Assembly: GCF_000283155.1 (NCBI RefSeq)
Contig: NW_004454160.1
Location: 9,813,495-9,877,494, forward strand
Source: Ceratotherium simum simum
Lineage: Eukaryota; Chordata; Mammalia; Perissodactyla; Rhinocerotidae
DNA length: 64,000 bases
Direction: 5' to 3'
Shown: positions 34,230 to 44,690 of the stretch, piece by piece
Layout of the letters: each line of letters opens with the position of its first letter
Numbering within the stretch: the first letter of the stretch is position 1
Notes under the pieces: generated by a model
What the model was told of the DNA's origin: nothing
Database searches by the model: none
The model's input: only the letters and a program-made list of their open reading frames with translations
Translations under genes and position numbers: made by a program

Positions 34230-34690
34230 TCGGACCCCAAATTACTATGAATAACAAACACCCAAAAAACAGAGGCTTAAGGGAGATAGAAGTCCAAAGG
34301 CAGGTAATTCAGGACTGATGTGGCTGTTGCATGGATAGAGAGACCCAGGATTTTTCAGACTCTCTGGTCCATTATCCTTGGTGTGTGGCCATCATCTCTG
34401 TGGTGCAAGATGGCTGCTGGAGCTCCAGGTATCACATCCACACTCCAAAGAGCAGAATTGGAGAAAGGAGGAAGAAAGGCTAATTACTTCCAATAAAAGA
34501 AAACTTCCAGAAACCCCATAAAACATTTTTACCTATATTTCACTGGCTAAAATTTAGTCACATGACTGACCAAACAGTCTTTTAGATTATCAGTGATGTG
34601 TTCATACAAAAGTCAGTGTTGTGTTATTTTTAGATACAGGGAGAATGGATATCCAGAAGACAAATAGAAATCTCTGCCACAGCTGGAAAG
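34230..34690. repeat. Unclassified ancient interspersed repeat
   Basis: Words such as CAAGATGGCTGCTGGAGCTC, CAGGTATCACATCCACACTC, CAAAGAGCAGAATTGGAGAA, and AAAATTTAGTCACATGACTG are familiar from an old mammalian interspersed repeat, but I cannot name the family. Confidence 0.5.
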
Positions 34691-34789
34691 AGACTAGAAA
34701 GATATAGATCAATTTAAGTCCAAATTCCATCTTTTGTTCTATGACTCCACTGCCCTTCACTTCAGGATGAAGAAATGGCCTTAGCTAAC

Positions 34790-35010
34790 ACCCAGAGGTG
34801 TGAAACTTTGGGGCAGTTCAGAAGAAGGATGAGAAGGTCAGTGTGGCAGGCACACCTGGTATGTGGTTAGACATAGTGGAGATGATTTTAGGAAGGTAGG
34901 CCATGTTTATGAAGAACCTTGAATGCCAAGGGAAGAAGCCTGGATGCTGTCCATCCAAATGTCCGTGCGAGTCACTGCAGGTTTTTGAGGAGGAAAGGAA
35001 CCTCTACTTC
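34790..35010 (-). mobile_element. Ancient L2-type repeat, inverted
   Basis: TAGGCCATGTTTATGAAGAA, CCTTGAATGCCAAGGGAAGA, GTCACTGCAGGTTTTTGAGG: the same word series as the repeat at 26080-26540, further along. Confidence 0.58.
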
Positions 35011-35039
35011 TCAAGTGGTTGCCGAGGATCCTGAGGATA

Positions 35040-35235
35040 TGGTAGAGAGTCTCGTGTTTAGGGGGCCTGCCTTTAATATTTGGCCTGTCTCTAATATTAT
35101 GCAAGTTGCTTAACCTCTTTGTGCCTCATTTTCCTCATCTGTACAAAAGTTAATGTAAGTACAGTGCTGAAAACTGTACCTGGCATGTAGCATGCTCTAT
35201 AAATAAACTATTGCTGTTGTCGTTGTTATTAAATT
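35040..35235 (+). mobile_element. MIR SINE
   Basis: GCAAGTTGCTTAACCTCTTT, TTTTCCTCATCTGTACAAAA, CTGGCATGTAGCATGCTCTA. Confidence 0.85.
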
Positions 35236-35984
35236 CCATGAAACCAAACAGCACGTGAAGCAAGAGACATTCTCTTGGGGCTGAGAGATATGAGAAGGGA
35301 GGCAACTAGGGGCTTCCTCAACAGCCCACAAGGTTTTACAGGGTACAGTCACTTCAAGGGGGACACCTTCCAGAAGCTAGAAGAAGGTCGGGATTTTGTG
35401 AACTTAGAACAGCACGCCACTCCAGATTTTTCCTTCTCCCAGATATTCTTTGTTCCTATGTGCATGGGCTCAGGCTCTAGGCTAGGTGCCTTCAGGCTCA
35501 AGATCCATTTGTCTTTTCTGAAAGTCAGACCTGGACTGAGTTGAGAGAGCATCACTTTAAAGTCCTTGCTCTGTGTCTACTCCTAGGAAAAGGAAAGCTC
35601 ATCCTGCAGCTAGAGTTCTGCAGCAGGAAGGAGGTTATTTTACCTATCCAGCAAGAGGCAGGCAGTCCCCTATATCTACTCCTCAGGGCCAGAGGATTTC
35701 TGTGGGATTCTCCAAGAGCCTCAGAAGTCCCAGCTGCAGCTCTCTGCTTTAAAGAAATGGAGCCTAACCCCAGTCCAATTTAAAAGAAAAACATCTTCCT
35801 GAGGGCCTTGGAAATAATTAATATAACTTTGAAAATAAAATTTATTTTCAATGGCATAGCCCTTTCCCCAGATAATGCTTTGATTAGTTTGAGGAGAGTA
35901 TCACCAAGAGGTAAAACTGGATGCTGGAAATGATTTCTTACTCCAGCAAGATTGTAACTCTATATTTCATGAAATCACCGGCAA
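35236..35984. other. Unique non-coding stretch
   Basis: No repeat recognised; ORFs of 68-89 codons overlap on both strands without support. Confidence 0.42.
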
Positions 35985-36115
35985 AAGGGTGTTGTGAGGT
36001 TGGTATCATCACCACCATTTTTTAGATGAGGAGATAGACACTCAGAAGGTGATACAGCTGAGTGAGACTCTGTCCCAGGACTTCTGATATCAAAGCCTGT
36101 ATAATTACCCACTCA
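35985..36115 (-). mobile_element. MIR fragment, inverted
   Basis: TTTTTTAGATGAGGAGATAG, ACACTCAGAAGGTGATACAG and the downstream inverted MIR end. Confidence 0.75.
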
Positions 36116-36129
36116 CCAGCATGTGGCGC
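36116..36129 (+). promoter_or_regulatory. CTCF-like motif
   Basis: CCAGCATGTGGCGC matches the CTCF core with one mismatch (T for G at position 7). It sits at the end of an old MIR. Occupancy unknown. Confidence 0.4.
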
Positions 36130-36269
36130 TGTTGGCCATTACCTCCTCTGGTAACTCTTTTCTCTTGACTTCTATGATACTAACTCCGTCTGTTTTTTCT
36201 CCTCCCTATTTAACTGATTATTCTCCGCTCTCTTTACTGTCTCCTGTTGACCTTATGCAGATAGTCTGT

Positions 36270-36700
36270 TATTTCTCTAGCAGAAATGGGTTTATTCAGG
36301 ATCAGCAAAGAATTGCAATTGAGGATATGCATGCTGTGGTGAATGATAGGCAATCTGGAGAGACAAAGGAAGGGCTACTTCTGTAGAGCAAAAGAGGAGT
36401 AGGGAGGGGCTGTTCTAAGTGAAAGTCCATGGGAGGAAAGTAACAGGTCAGGGTGGCGATGGCTTCTTATTGGCTGAGCTGTGGCACTTCTCATTGGCTG
36501 GGCTGTTGCCAGGAGGGGAGAAAAATCTTCCTTCAGTTGTTAAGTAGTTTCACTTCCTGCTGGAGATGCAAGCATATGTTTCTTCCTGTTTGGAGTAATT
36601 GAGGATGTATGATAGAGCAGGAGATCTCCCCCTACACACCTTCCCAACTCCAATTTAGTGAGATTTCTTTTGTTAATTTCCACACTCCTTTCCCCACAGA
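36270..36700 (-). mobile_element. LTR-like element, inverted
   Basis: On the minus strand two CCAAT boxes (complements at 36469-36473 and 36493-36497) precede an AATAAA (complement at 36291-36296) by about 200 bp, the layout of an LTR. The texture (CTTCCTGTTTGGAGTAATTG) also resembles an ERV LTR. Borders and family are not determined, and no coding part is present. Confidence 0.45.
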
Positions 36701-37221
36701 GGCTCCCAAGTCCCAATGAGCTATTTCAGAAGTATGTCTCAAATCCATCCTCTCCTTTCTTGTTTGTTTTAGATTTTTAAAAAGTCAAACACATAATTTT
36801 AAAAGGCAAATAGCGCTAAAATGTTTATAACTGAATAGAGCAGTCCTAGTCTCATATCAACATGCCCCAATGCTGGTCCTGCTCCCAAGAGGCAGAACTG
36901 CTGTGTAAAGCTGTGCAGGTTGTGCAAAATTTAATTTTAGGGGGACCATTTAAATACTCTATGATGGGAATGGCGCCTTCTAGAGTTGTGAAACGCACAA
37001 CCTTCACCACCATATGTAGTGGCCTAGCAAAGTTGTAACCACTTTCAATTATTTTAGCTATTTTTTCTAGTATTTATCTTTATAATTCTAAATAAGCTTG
37101 TACAGCTTTTTCTTGATTCTCAAATATCAGTTATTATGTATTGACTTTCTTTGACATTGAATGAATGCTTAGCTCTCTCAAACTTCTCCAACATCTCCCC
37201 ATGACTTTTCCTCTTTCATCT
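36701..37221. other. Unique non-coding stretch
   Basis: No repeat named. Holds the weak echo of 30515 noted there. Confidence 0.4.
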
Positions 37222-37455
37222 TTTTTTTTTTTTTTTGATGAGGATGATTCGCCCTAAGCTAACCTTCCTCTTTTTTTGCTTGAGGAAGATTAGTCCTGAG
37301 CTAACATCTGCGCCATTCTTCCTCTATTTTGTATATGGGTTGCCCCCTCAGCATGGCTGAGGAGTGGTGTATGTCTGCTCCCGGGATCCAAACCTGTGAA
37401 CCTGGGCCGCCGAAGTGGAGCACATGAACTTAACCACTACGCCATGGGGCTAGCC
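37222..37455 (-). mobile_element. ERE SINE, older subtype, inverted
   Basis: T-run, two GATTAGTCCTGAGC-type tail segments, CTATTTTGTATATGGGTTGC, then the head ending in TTAACCACTACGCCATGGGG. No clean TSD was found; it is diverged. Confidence 0.9.
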
Positions 37456-37499
37456 TCATCCTCTTTTACATTTTTATCTGTATTGTTATATCACAATTT

Positions 37500-38600
37500 T
37501 CTTTCAATCAATATTCAATATTTACCTTATTAAAACCACGTAAACACTGTTTACTCCTATGTCAAGTAGTATACTATAATTATGATTACTTCCTTATTCA
37601 ACTTTCGGTTTTTCGTTTGGTTAATACTTGCCTCATTTTTTTTCTTTTCTTGTTTCATTTACTTAGTATTCTCTGTACCAATGACTGGATCAATCTCCTC
37701 ATTTTCTCCAACAACTTCTCAAACGCAATTTGCTATGATACCATATTTTTTATTCTTAGAGCGTCATCTCCTGAGCCTTTAATCTTTCTGTTCTATGGGC
37801 TGGTTGCTGTCTAGGTCTGCTACACAGCTGTTGTCCTGAGACTTTCCTTCACCATTAGCCTGGGAATTCCCTTCACTTCTCTCTTGTGTTGGATTCTGTC
37901 CTTCTTGGACCTCATACTTCCCCTTTTCTTGTTTGGTGGAGCATATTTCCTGGTAGCTTCTTGAGTCATAATACATCAGAGCTAGGTTTGTTGAGATTTT
38001 TGTATGTCAAAATTATCTTTATTCTATCATCACACATCTTGATAATTCTGCTAATTGTATATTCCTAGAGTGAAAATAATTTTTATTCATAATACTGAAT
38101 GTAGTTCTCCACTGTCCTCTAGCTTTCAGGGTAGCTGCTAATTGCTAAACCTTTGTATGTGACCTGTTTTTCTCTTTGGAATGTTTTTCTATTAATTTTT
38201 TATCCCTGGTGTCCTGAAATTTCATGAGGATAAGTATTGATGTAGCTTAACTTAATCTTCCAATTCTTCTTTTGAATTTTTAATTTCAGTTATATTGCTA
38301 ATTTATGAGAGCTTTTTCTTATTCTCTTATTGTTTCTTTTTTATAGCATCCTTGTCTCTCTGAGGATACTAATTATTGTTTTCTTTAAAGTAAGTTTTCT
38401 TCTGCTTTTTGTTTTCTTGGAGTTCTTTACTTTTCTCTCTGCTTTTTATATTGTAAGCCTTTCTCAAAAATCTAGACTCCCTTACCTTTCATTCATTTTT
38501 AAGAGTGAGACACTAAGAGACTGATTGGAATTGCTCTGTGATTGGGCAAGGCTTGATAACTATTGGAATTCAACTTATACACTGGATGTTTTCCTTGGGG
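37500..38600 (-). mobile_element. Antisense old L1/HAL1-like sequence
   Basis: Words of antisense L1 ORF1/5' region: TTGTATGTGACCTGTTTTTC, TATCCCTGGTGTCCTGAAAT, TTCATGAGGATAAGTATTG. AT-rich with no surviving frame. Family uncertain. Confidence 0.55.
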
Positions 38601-38605
38601 AAATA

Positions 38606-38628
38606 TGTGTGTGTGTGTGTGTGTGTGT
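38606..38628. repeat. (GT)n microsatellite
   Basis: About eleven GT units. The His/Thr-rich minus-strand frames over it are artefacts. Confidence 0.9.
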
Positions 38629-39379
38629 CCTTCCCTCCCCACCTCTGCCGAGACCATTGAGATTCTCCAGAGAAGGATGAGCAAATCTCCTCTCATAAGA
38701 GTATAAATATGGCAGCTGGTCTTCTGGTGTGTGCGGGAGGGAGGGAGCTGAGTGCCTCACCACCAGGATGCATCCTTTCATATAATTCCTCTCTTTTCAG
38801 TTGGCCACCTAACCCAATCTTTCTGCCATGTCTGGTGTCTCTGAATTCAGAGACCCTCTGGTTCAGTTGCTTTAGAGAATAAATCTCTTCTCTCCCACCA
38901 AAGTCAGAGAGGGATAATTGCCTGGAAGTGCAAAGTGGAGTCCTGAAGGTGTAACTAATCCTTTTACAGACTTGCAATGAATTCCCCTGTTTTCAACGAT
39001 ACCATATCTCCACCTTTCACAGCACCTGGTACCTCTAGGTTTCCAGTCTCTTCAGGGTTCTGCAGAGTGAATAGGATTAGTTCTCACTGATATACCCATG
39101 CACAGACACTTAACTTTAATCTTTTTAAGCTTTCTCTGCTCTGCTAAGTCAATTCCCAACATCTCATGTAGTTTTTGTCTTTATATATTGTGGTTTGGGA
39201 TTATGTATGTTTTCTTAGTTTTGCCAGTGGTGGAATGCATGTTTTCTTCTAGTTTTTCTTATTGCTTCAGGTGATTTTTTAAGGAGAAGTAAGCAGAAAT
39301 GTCAGCTTAAAACCAGAAAACGCTCATCCTTTCCTTGCCCCTACCACTTCCACTACTTAATAAACATCCTTATTGACTC
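38629..39379. other. Unique non-coding stretch
   Basis: No gene or named repeat. Confidence 0.4.
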
Positions 39380-39560
39380 TTATCTGTACCTTTCAAGTAT
39401 CATCTAGCTGCTCTCCTAGTATCCAATTTCTTTCTCCCCCAATTCATCCTTCACAGATTTCCTTCTCTGATTGCATTCCTCCCCAACTCAAGAACATTCA
39501 ATGGCTACCCACAACAAACAAAATGATGTTCTTCCCAATTTGGTTTCAACCATCCTTTCC
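39380..39560 (+). mobile_element. L2 LINE fragment
   Basis: TCTCTGATTGCATTCCTCCC, CTCAAGAACATTCAATGGCT, resembling the L2 segment upstream of its 3' end. Confidence 0.55.
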
Positions 39561-39705
39561 AGTCTTATTTACCTCTGTACTCATAAACTTTATTTTCCAA
39601 CAAGCATCAAATGAGAAGTTACCATATGCCAGGGCCATTCTAGCCGTTTGTGGATATAAAGGTGAAAATACAGTTCAGACACTCAAAAACCTGAGTGTTG
39701 TAGAC
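39561..39705 (-). mobile_element. L2 3' end, inverted
   Basis: AGTTACCATATGCCAGGGCC, ATTCTAGCCGTTTGTGGATA and GACACTCAAAAACCTGAG are inverted L2 words. Confidence 0.55.
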
Positions 39706-39744
39706 AAGTAGAGGAAGACATCTATTCTCTCTACCTGGCATCTG

Positions 39745-40270
39745 CTTCCCATCCCCCATATCTTCCCATCCCGTTAAAATTCTGTCCATTCAAAGTCAAC
39801 CTCAAGCAACAAGCCTCCTTTGTCTCCATGTTGGAATTAATCTCTTCCACCCTGCACACACCCCTGAGCACTTTCTCTGTACTGCTATTAGAACATTGAA
39901 TCTTGGGCTGGGCCCGTGGCTTAGTGGTTAAGTGCGTGCACTCCGGTGCTGGCGGCCCGAGTTCGGATCCTGGGCACGCACCGAGGCACTGCTTCTCTGG
40001 CCATGCTGAGGCCGCGTCCCACATACAGCAACTAGAAGGATGTGCGGCTATGACATACAACTATCTACTGGGGCTTTGGGGGGAAAAATAAATAAATAAA
40101 ATCTTTAAAAAAAAAGAACATTGAATCTAGATTACCTTGAAAATCCTGTAGATATGTCCATCTCCTTCACCAAATGGAAAACTCCTTGGTGGTAGGGACA
40201 ACAAAGATCTCTATTATATGAAGAAAGTCTTTTGCATAAAGCAGGAACTCAATGAAAATGTACTAGAAAT
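39745..40270 (+). mobile_element. L2 LINE 3' end, split by ERE
   Basis: Left part: TCCATTCAAAGTCAACCTCA, CACTTTCTCTGTACTGCTAT. Right part after the ERE: AAACTCCTTGGTGGTAGGGA, then GCAGGAACTCAATGAAAATG. Order and strand agree. Confidence 0.72.
39904..40114 (+). mobile_element. ERE SINE, tail-shortened subtype
   Basis: Head plus the central block (GCGGCTATGACATACAACTA), ending GGGGCTTTGGGGGG and then AAATAAAT-rich tail. It lacks the GATGTTAGCTCAG part. A perfect 14-bp TSD (AGAACATTGAATCT) lies at 39890-39903 and 40115-40128. Confidence 0.95.
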
Positions 40271-40374
40271 ATCAAGTTTTCCTGTTACTGAATTCAAAGA
40301 ATAAACATTCAATTGGTGTTTATATAAGGGACACTGAATTGCTTTATTTATTCTTTTGATGTTCAATCCTTGAT

Positions 40375-40650
40375 TAACCTACTGTGGACCCAGCCTTGTG
40401 ACATACACTGCAGTTACAAAGATGAAAAAGACACAGTCATGTCCTGACGTGGCTCCCAGTCCAGCAAGGAGACAGCCGTGCGAACACCTGAAAAAGCCTG
40501 TGATTGGTGCTGTAATAGAGGTGGGAGCAGGGTGGGAAGAGCTTGGAACCCCACCTGGGAGTGGGAGGGGGGCACCAGAAAGAAGGTGATATCCAGCTAA
40601 GATGTGAAGGATGAAGAGTAGTTCGCTAGAGAGAGAAGGAATAAAACAAA
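40375..40650 (-). mobile_element. L2 3' part, inverted
   Basis: GACATACACTGCAGTTACAA, GATGAAAAAGACACAGTCAT, GTGCTGTAATAGAGGTGGGA, ATGTGAAGGATGAAGAGTAG follow the inverted L2 order. Confidence 0.65.
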
Positions 40651-41340
40651 AATTCTAATGGATGTTATTTTCAATTATGGCTGTATGGAGGGGGGAAAAA
40701 ACATAAATCTTGTTCAAACAGATTCATCTTTTTAATATTCAAATACTGATTATGAGCCTACCATGGGCCAGGTCCCGTGCTAGGGAGATATTTTAATATA
40801 ATTGTTTAAAAAGCAGATAAAGAAACAGCACATTTTAATTCAACAAAAGATTTTACAGAGAATTGCAATAATACGGTCAAGGTAAGTGTTGTGATGATTT
40901 CTTAATTCAAAGAAGAAGCTTAGAAGAAGAATGTATGTAGATCACATATCCATTAGGCAGTTTCTCTCAAATATCAACTGTCCCCAGAAAGCATTTGGCA
41001 AGCGCTGCATCGCAATCAATTCCTGGTTGAATTCTCTGATGAGGGTTGGAAATGCCATTATTCTGAGTTGTTGATTAAAGAGGGATTCACTTGCTTTACA
41101 CACCAGATGTGCAGGAGGTGGGGCTGACAGCCTGAGCTGAATGATTAGGAGCCTGATTTATATTCTGTCTCAGAAGCAGGGGCAGTGTACTGTTCATAGC
41201 AGCTGAGGAAGGAAGTGTGTGTTTGTGTGTGTGTGTGTGCATGTGTTTCATACTGACCTCATGCCAGACACCATGCTAGGCACTTTACATTATCTTCTTT
41301 AATTTTCATGTGATCCTTTGGAGATAGATGTGTTAGGGAG
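40651..41340. other. Unique stretch, possible conserved element
   Basis: Apart from a weak inverted L2 piece at 40735-40800, no repeat is seen. The 40960-41170 part is of high complexity with TGTTGATTAAAGAG and CACCAGATGTG words of the kind found in enhancers. GT-rich run at 41217-41242. Confidence 0.35.
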
Positions 41341-41370
41341 ATGCCTGGTGAAACAGGTATTTCTTTTATT

Positions 41371-41443
41371 TTATCTATCTATCTATCTACTATTATTATT
41401 TATTTATTTATTTATTTGTTTGTTTATTTATTTATTTATTTTC
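41371..41443. repeat. Compound (TATC)n / (TTAT)n microsatellite
   Basis: Four to five TATC units are followed by (TTAT)n with GTTT interruptions. Confidence 0.92.
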
Positions 41444-41755
41444 CAATTCTAGCAGGGAAGCTGTCAGCCAATTCTCAGTATGGGGAGACACAGTCACCTT
41501 GGGACATACCTTTCCATCCAGGGAAGAGTTACTTGAGTAGCTTCTCTTGCCTATGTAATAGTAAGACAAGTAGGCACTCCATGCCCCTGGGAATGTCGTA
41601 ACAACACCAGTTTTGTGCTTGACTCTGTTTTTCCCTCCTAATTTCTCTGAATCTGTGGAGCTCATAGGTAGAAAGGGACTCTGCACATTTGCACAGGGCC
41701 AAGAAGCTCCAGGAAGGTAAAGGGATGAAGACCCTTCCTTTCAAGATTCAACATT

Positions 41756-41973
41756 AGGGCCAGCACCATGGCTTAGCGGTTAAGTGCGCGTGCTCCGCTG
41801 CTGGCAGCCCGCATTTGGATCCCAGTCGCGCACTGACGCACTGCTTCTCAGGCCATGCTGAGGCCATGTCCCACATACGGCAACTAGAAGGATGTACAGC
41901 TATGACATACAACTATCTACTGGGGCTTTGGGGGAAAAAATAAATAAATAAATAGAATTATAAAAAAAAAAAC
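41756..41973 (+). mobile_element. ERE SINE, tail-shortened subtype
   Basis: Same architecture as the copy at 39904. A perfect 10-bp TSD (ATTCAACATT) lies at 41746-41755 and 41974-41983. Confidence 0.94.
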
Positions 41974-42009
41974 ATTCAACATTGTTAGAACCTTTTGAAT
42001 GAATGTTCT

Positions 42010-42125
42010 CCCAACTTAAATGTCAGCTCCACAAGAGCAGGGTCCACTTCTGTATCCACAAGACCCAGACTAGCTACTTCGTGGCCAGCAGGTAGTAGGT
42101 GCTCAAAAAATATTAGTTGCGTGAC
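42010..42125 (+). mobile_element. L2 3' end
   Basis: AATGTCAGCTCCACAAGAGC, then AGGTAGTAGGTGCTCAAAAA followed by ATATT. Confidence 0.78.
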
Positions 42126-42754
42126 TCTTATCCCCCATTTCTTTACCCCATACCCTTGTTCCCAAGTTTTCCAGACTAGATTTTTACTCTTCCTTTTTTA
42201 TTAACTCTTCATTCACTAATCTTCCTGAAATAGTTAACCAAAAGTTTCAGCAGCTTTTAAAGTCTCTCTATATATTCACACTCAATTGAAAATTATAAAA
42301 TCACATCCTCAAATAGAAGAGAACGTTTGTCTTCTTGTTTGTCATAACCAGAGAATATGCAATCAGATTATCTAACATTAATGCCAAGTTGTTTAAATAA
42401 ATAAGCTAAAAAGAGGTGGTAGGTAATAAGAGGGTATTTTAAACCATTTAATATTGGAATTGTATCCACTGTTAGGCAGGTCCTACTTCTGATTTCGGTA
42501 GTTTCTTCACTGGAAGCTATGATAAATTTATTGTTTTGAGATAACATGTTGTTTGTAAAAAGATTTCAACAGAAGTCTTTGAATGGCTTTAGCTGAATTC
42601 CATTCAACATGTTTTTAAATGACTTTGTCATCACTATTTTGATGTCTTTAGAAATGTTTACAAAACCAAGAGTTGACGAAGTTAGACAGATTTGGTTTTA
42701 GCGTGTCAATAATCTGTTAATCTATGATTTGAGAGGAAATCAAATTTTTCAATT
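42126..42754. other. Unique non-coding stretch
   Basis: Includes the 42691-42745 patch that recurs at 44521-44576 (see findings). Confidence 0.45.
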
Positions 42755-42900
42755 CAATTCAATAAACATACATTGAAAACCAACTATGTGCCAGGCATTA
42801 TAACATGAACAAAAGATAGAAAAATGTAAAACAAGGTCCCATCCTCTGAAAAGCTTATAGTCTACTATAGTCTACCAGGGAGAGATAGATGACTAAGGAA
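42755..42900 (-). mobile_element. L2 3' end, inverted
   Basis: TTCAATAAACATACATTGAA, CTATGTGCCAGGCATTATAA, AAGCTTATAGTCTACTATAG. Confidence 0.75.
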
Positions 42901-43514
42901 ATGGTTATAATGCAGAAAGAAGAGATGGAATCAGATGTAAGGGTCTGCTCTTTTATAAGACAGAGGCAGTCTCTATTCACTTTAACAGGAGAGAAGGCAG
43001 AGTACACATTTACAGATATAGGTAGTCTCTGTTCTGAATTGAAGAGAGGTTCATTTCATCTTAATCTTCTTTATCCCCTTAATCCCTCTGTTACTACTAT
43101 GTGTATGGTCAGATTTAGGGCAATAATATTTAGGTCTAGAATAAGCTTAAAGAAGAAATGCTGACCCTCAGTCTTGCCTAGAATGTCTATCTGAAGGATT
43201 GAGGTAAACAATGAAAGGTGGACGATTAAATAGTCAATAATGTTGGCTCATTGGTTAAAAATGTAAATGAAATTTCCTCTCAACTTATTCTAGACTATCA
43301 TAAATATTTTTAAATTGATATAATAAATGGTCTTGGCTGTATTTTCATCTTTTGGTCAGGGAGCTATTTTTGGAAAAGAGACCAAGAAAGAGTAACCTTC
43401 AGACCAGATATTCTAGAAGTCACTGCTATTTTGGTAGGCAACTCTCCTACACTATTATGCAATCAAGAGATGTCTGAAAATACCAAATTCAGGAAGGTGT
43501 CTGCATTTTTACTT
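42901..43514. other. Unique non-coding stretch
   Basis: Nothing recognised; one 91-codon frame at 42889-43164 without support. Confidence 0.4.
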
Positions 43515-43915
43515 TTTTAACGTGTTCCAGGGGCACTATGCTAAGCACTTTTCCTACATCATCCCAATTAATCTCACAACAATCCTATAAAGAAGGCTCT
43601 ATTGTCTTCCTTCATTTTAAATGAAAAAAAAACCAAAACTGAGTCAGAAAGCCACTAGGATGTAAGGTCCATGGGAGCAGAGACCGTTGTTTCTTTTGTT
43701 TCCTGCTGTATCCTCATAGCCTAGAACAGAGCCTGGAATTATACAGATGTTCATTGAAATATTTGTACAATGAAAGGAAGAATGGATGACTAAATGATAA
43801 AGAACTTGCTCAAGGTCACATAGTTAGTAAAGGGTAGACTCAGGACTCCAACTCAGGTCTGTTTGATTGCAAAGCCTCTGATTCTAACTCCTATGCTCTA
43901 TTATCTGCCCATGGC
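43515..43915 (-). mobile_element. MIR SINE, inverted, interrupted by L2
   Basis: One part (43515-43645) has GCTAAGCACTTTTCCTACAT and CACAACAATCCTATAAAGAA. The other (43798-43915) resumes with ACTTGCTCAAGGTCACATAG and GACTCCAACTCAGGTCTG. An L2 end lies between. Confidence 0.82.
43648..43797 (+). mobile_element. L2 3' end inside a MIR
   Basis: TGTAAGGTCCATGGGAGCAG, CTGCTGTATCCTCATAGCCT, AGAACAGAGCCTGG, ending near TGAAATATTTGTACAATGAA. Its position inside one MIR implies L2 activity after that MIR landed. Confidence 0.78.
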
Positions 43916-44409
43916 TTGAACTCGCCTTTTCAGTCAATTCCAGACAGCTGAAAGATCAGAATGTTCAAATTTCCAGAGGCATCAATTGACAGGTTGACCT
44001 GGTTAGTCTTGCCAAGAAGCTAGACTGGAAGTGGAGGGAGCAGTCTCCGTTTTAAGGGGACCCAGAGGCAGGGACAGTAGTAGCTAATTAACCCTTAAAG
44101 TCCATCAAAGTTGGAGTCTTCAAAGATATGTTGTAGGGGCTAAATAATATCCTATATGTAACGGGCTTAGCCTGTTATTTGAGACTTAGTAAGCACTTAG
44201 TACATAGTTGGGGGAACTAAGGAGGTGACTAAATTTTATAGAACATACTAGGTGCTATTATTTTAAAATTTTGAAAGCAAATGATGGTAGACTTTAGATG
44301 GTAAAACCAATGCCCGGCACGGTTGCCTGACACACAATAAATGATCATTTGAATGACTGAATGAGACTCTTATTTGCCTTCCTATTTTAATCTAAAAAAG
44401 ATATTGGGA
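43916..44409. other. Mostly unique stretch
   Basis: An L2-end-like piece lies at 44315-44365 (GACACACAATAAATGATCAT, TTGAATGACTGAATG). The rest is unassigned. Confidence 0.4.
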
Positions 44410-44690
44410 AATGTAGTTTTAAAATTCTATTCTAAGCACTTTACAAATCCTAACTTGCTTACTCCATCCTAACTCATAACAACCTTTGAGATATTATCAC
44501 CATAGATGATTCCACTTTGTAGATTTCATTTCAGCCTGTCAGTAATCTGTTAATCAATGATTTGAAGTGAAACAAAGACACAGAAAAGCTAAGTATTTGC
44601 CAAGATTACACAGCTGGTAAGTGCAGAGGTAGGATTCAAACCCAGACAGTCTGGCTTCAAGTCTGTGCTCTCAACCAGTACACTCTAGCA
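44410..44690 (-). mobile_element. MIR SINE, inverted, with extra internal segment
   Basis: CTAAGCACTTTACAAATCCT, then CCACTTTGTAGAT, resuming at ACACAGAAAAGCTAAGTATT, TTACACAGCTGGTAAGTGC, AGGATTCAAACCCAGACAGT. About 45 bp at 44527-44575 does not belong to MIR and resembles 42691-42745. Confidence 0.85.

Noticed and set aside
38575..38781. His/Thr-rich minus-strand peptides
   Set aside because: Produced by the (GT)n microsatellite.
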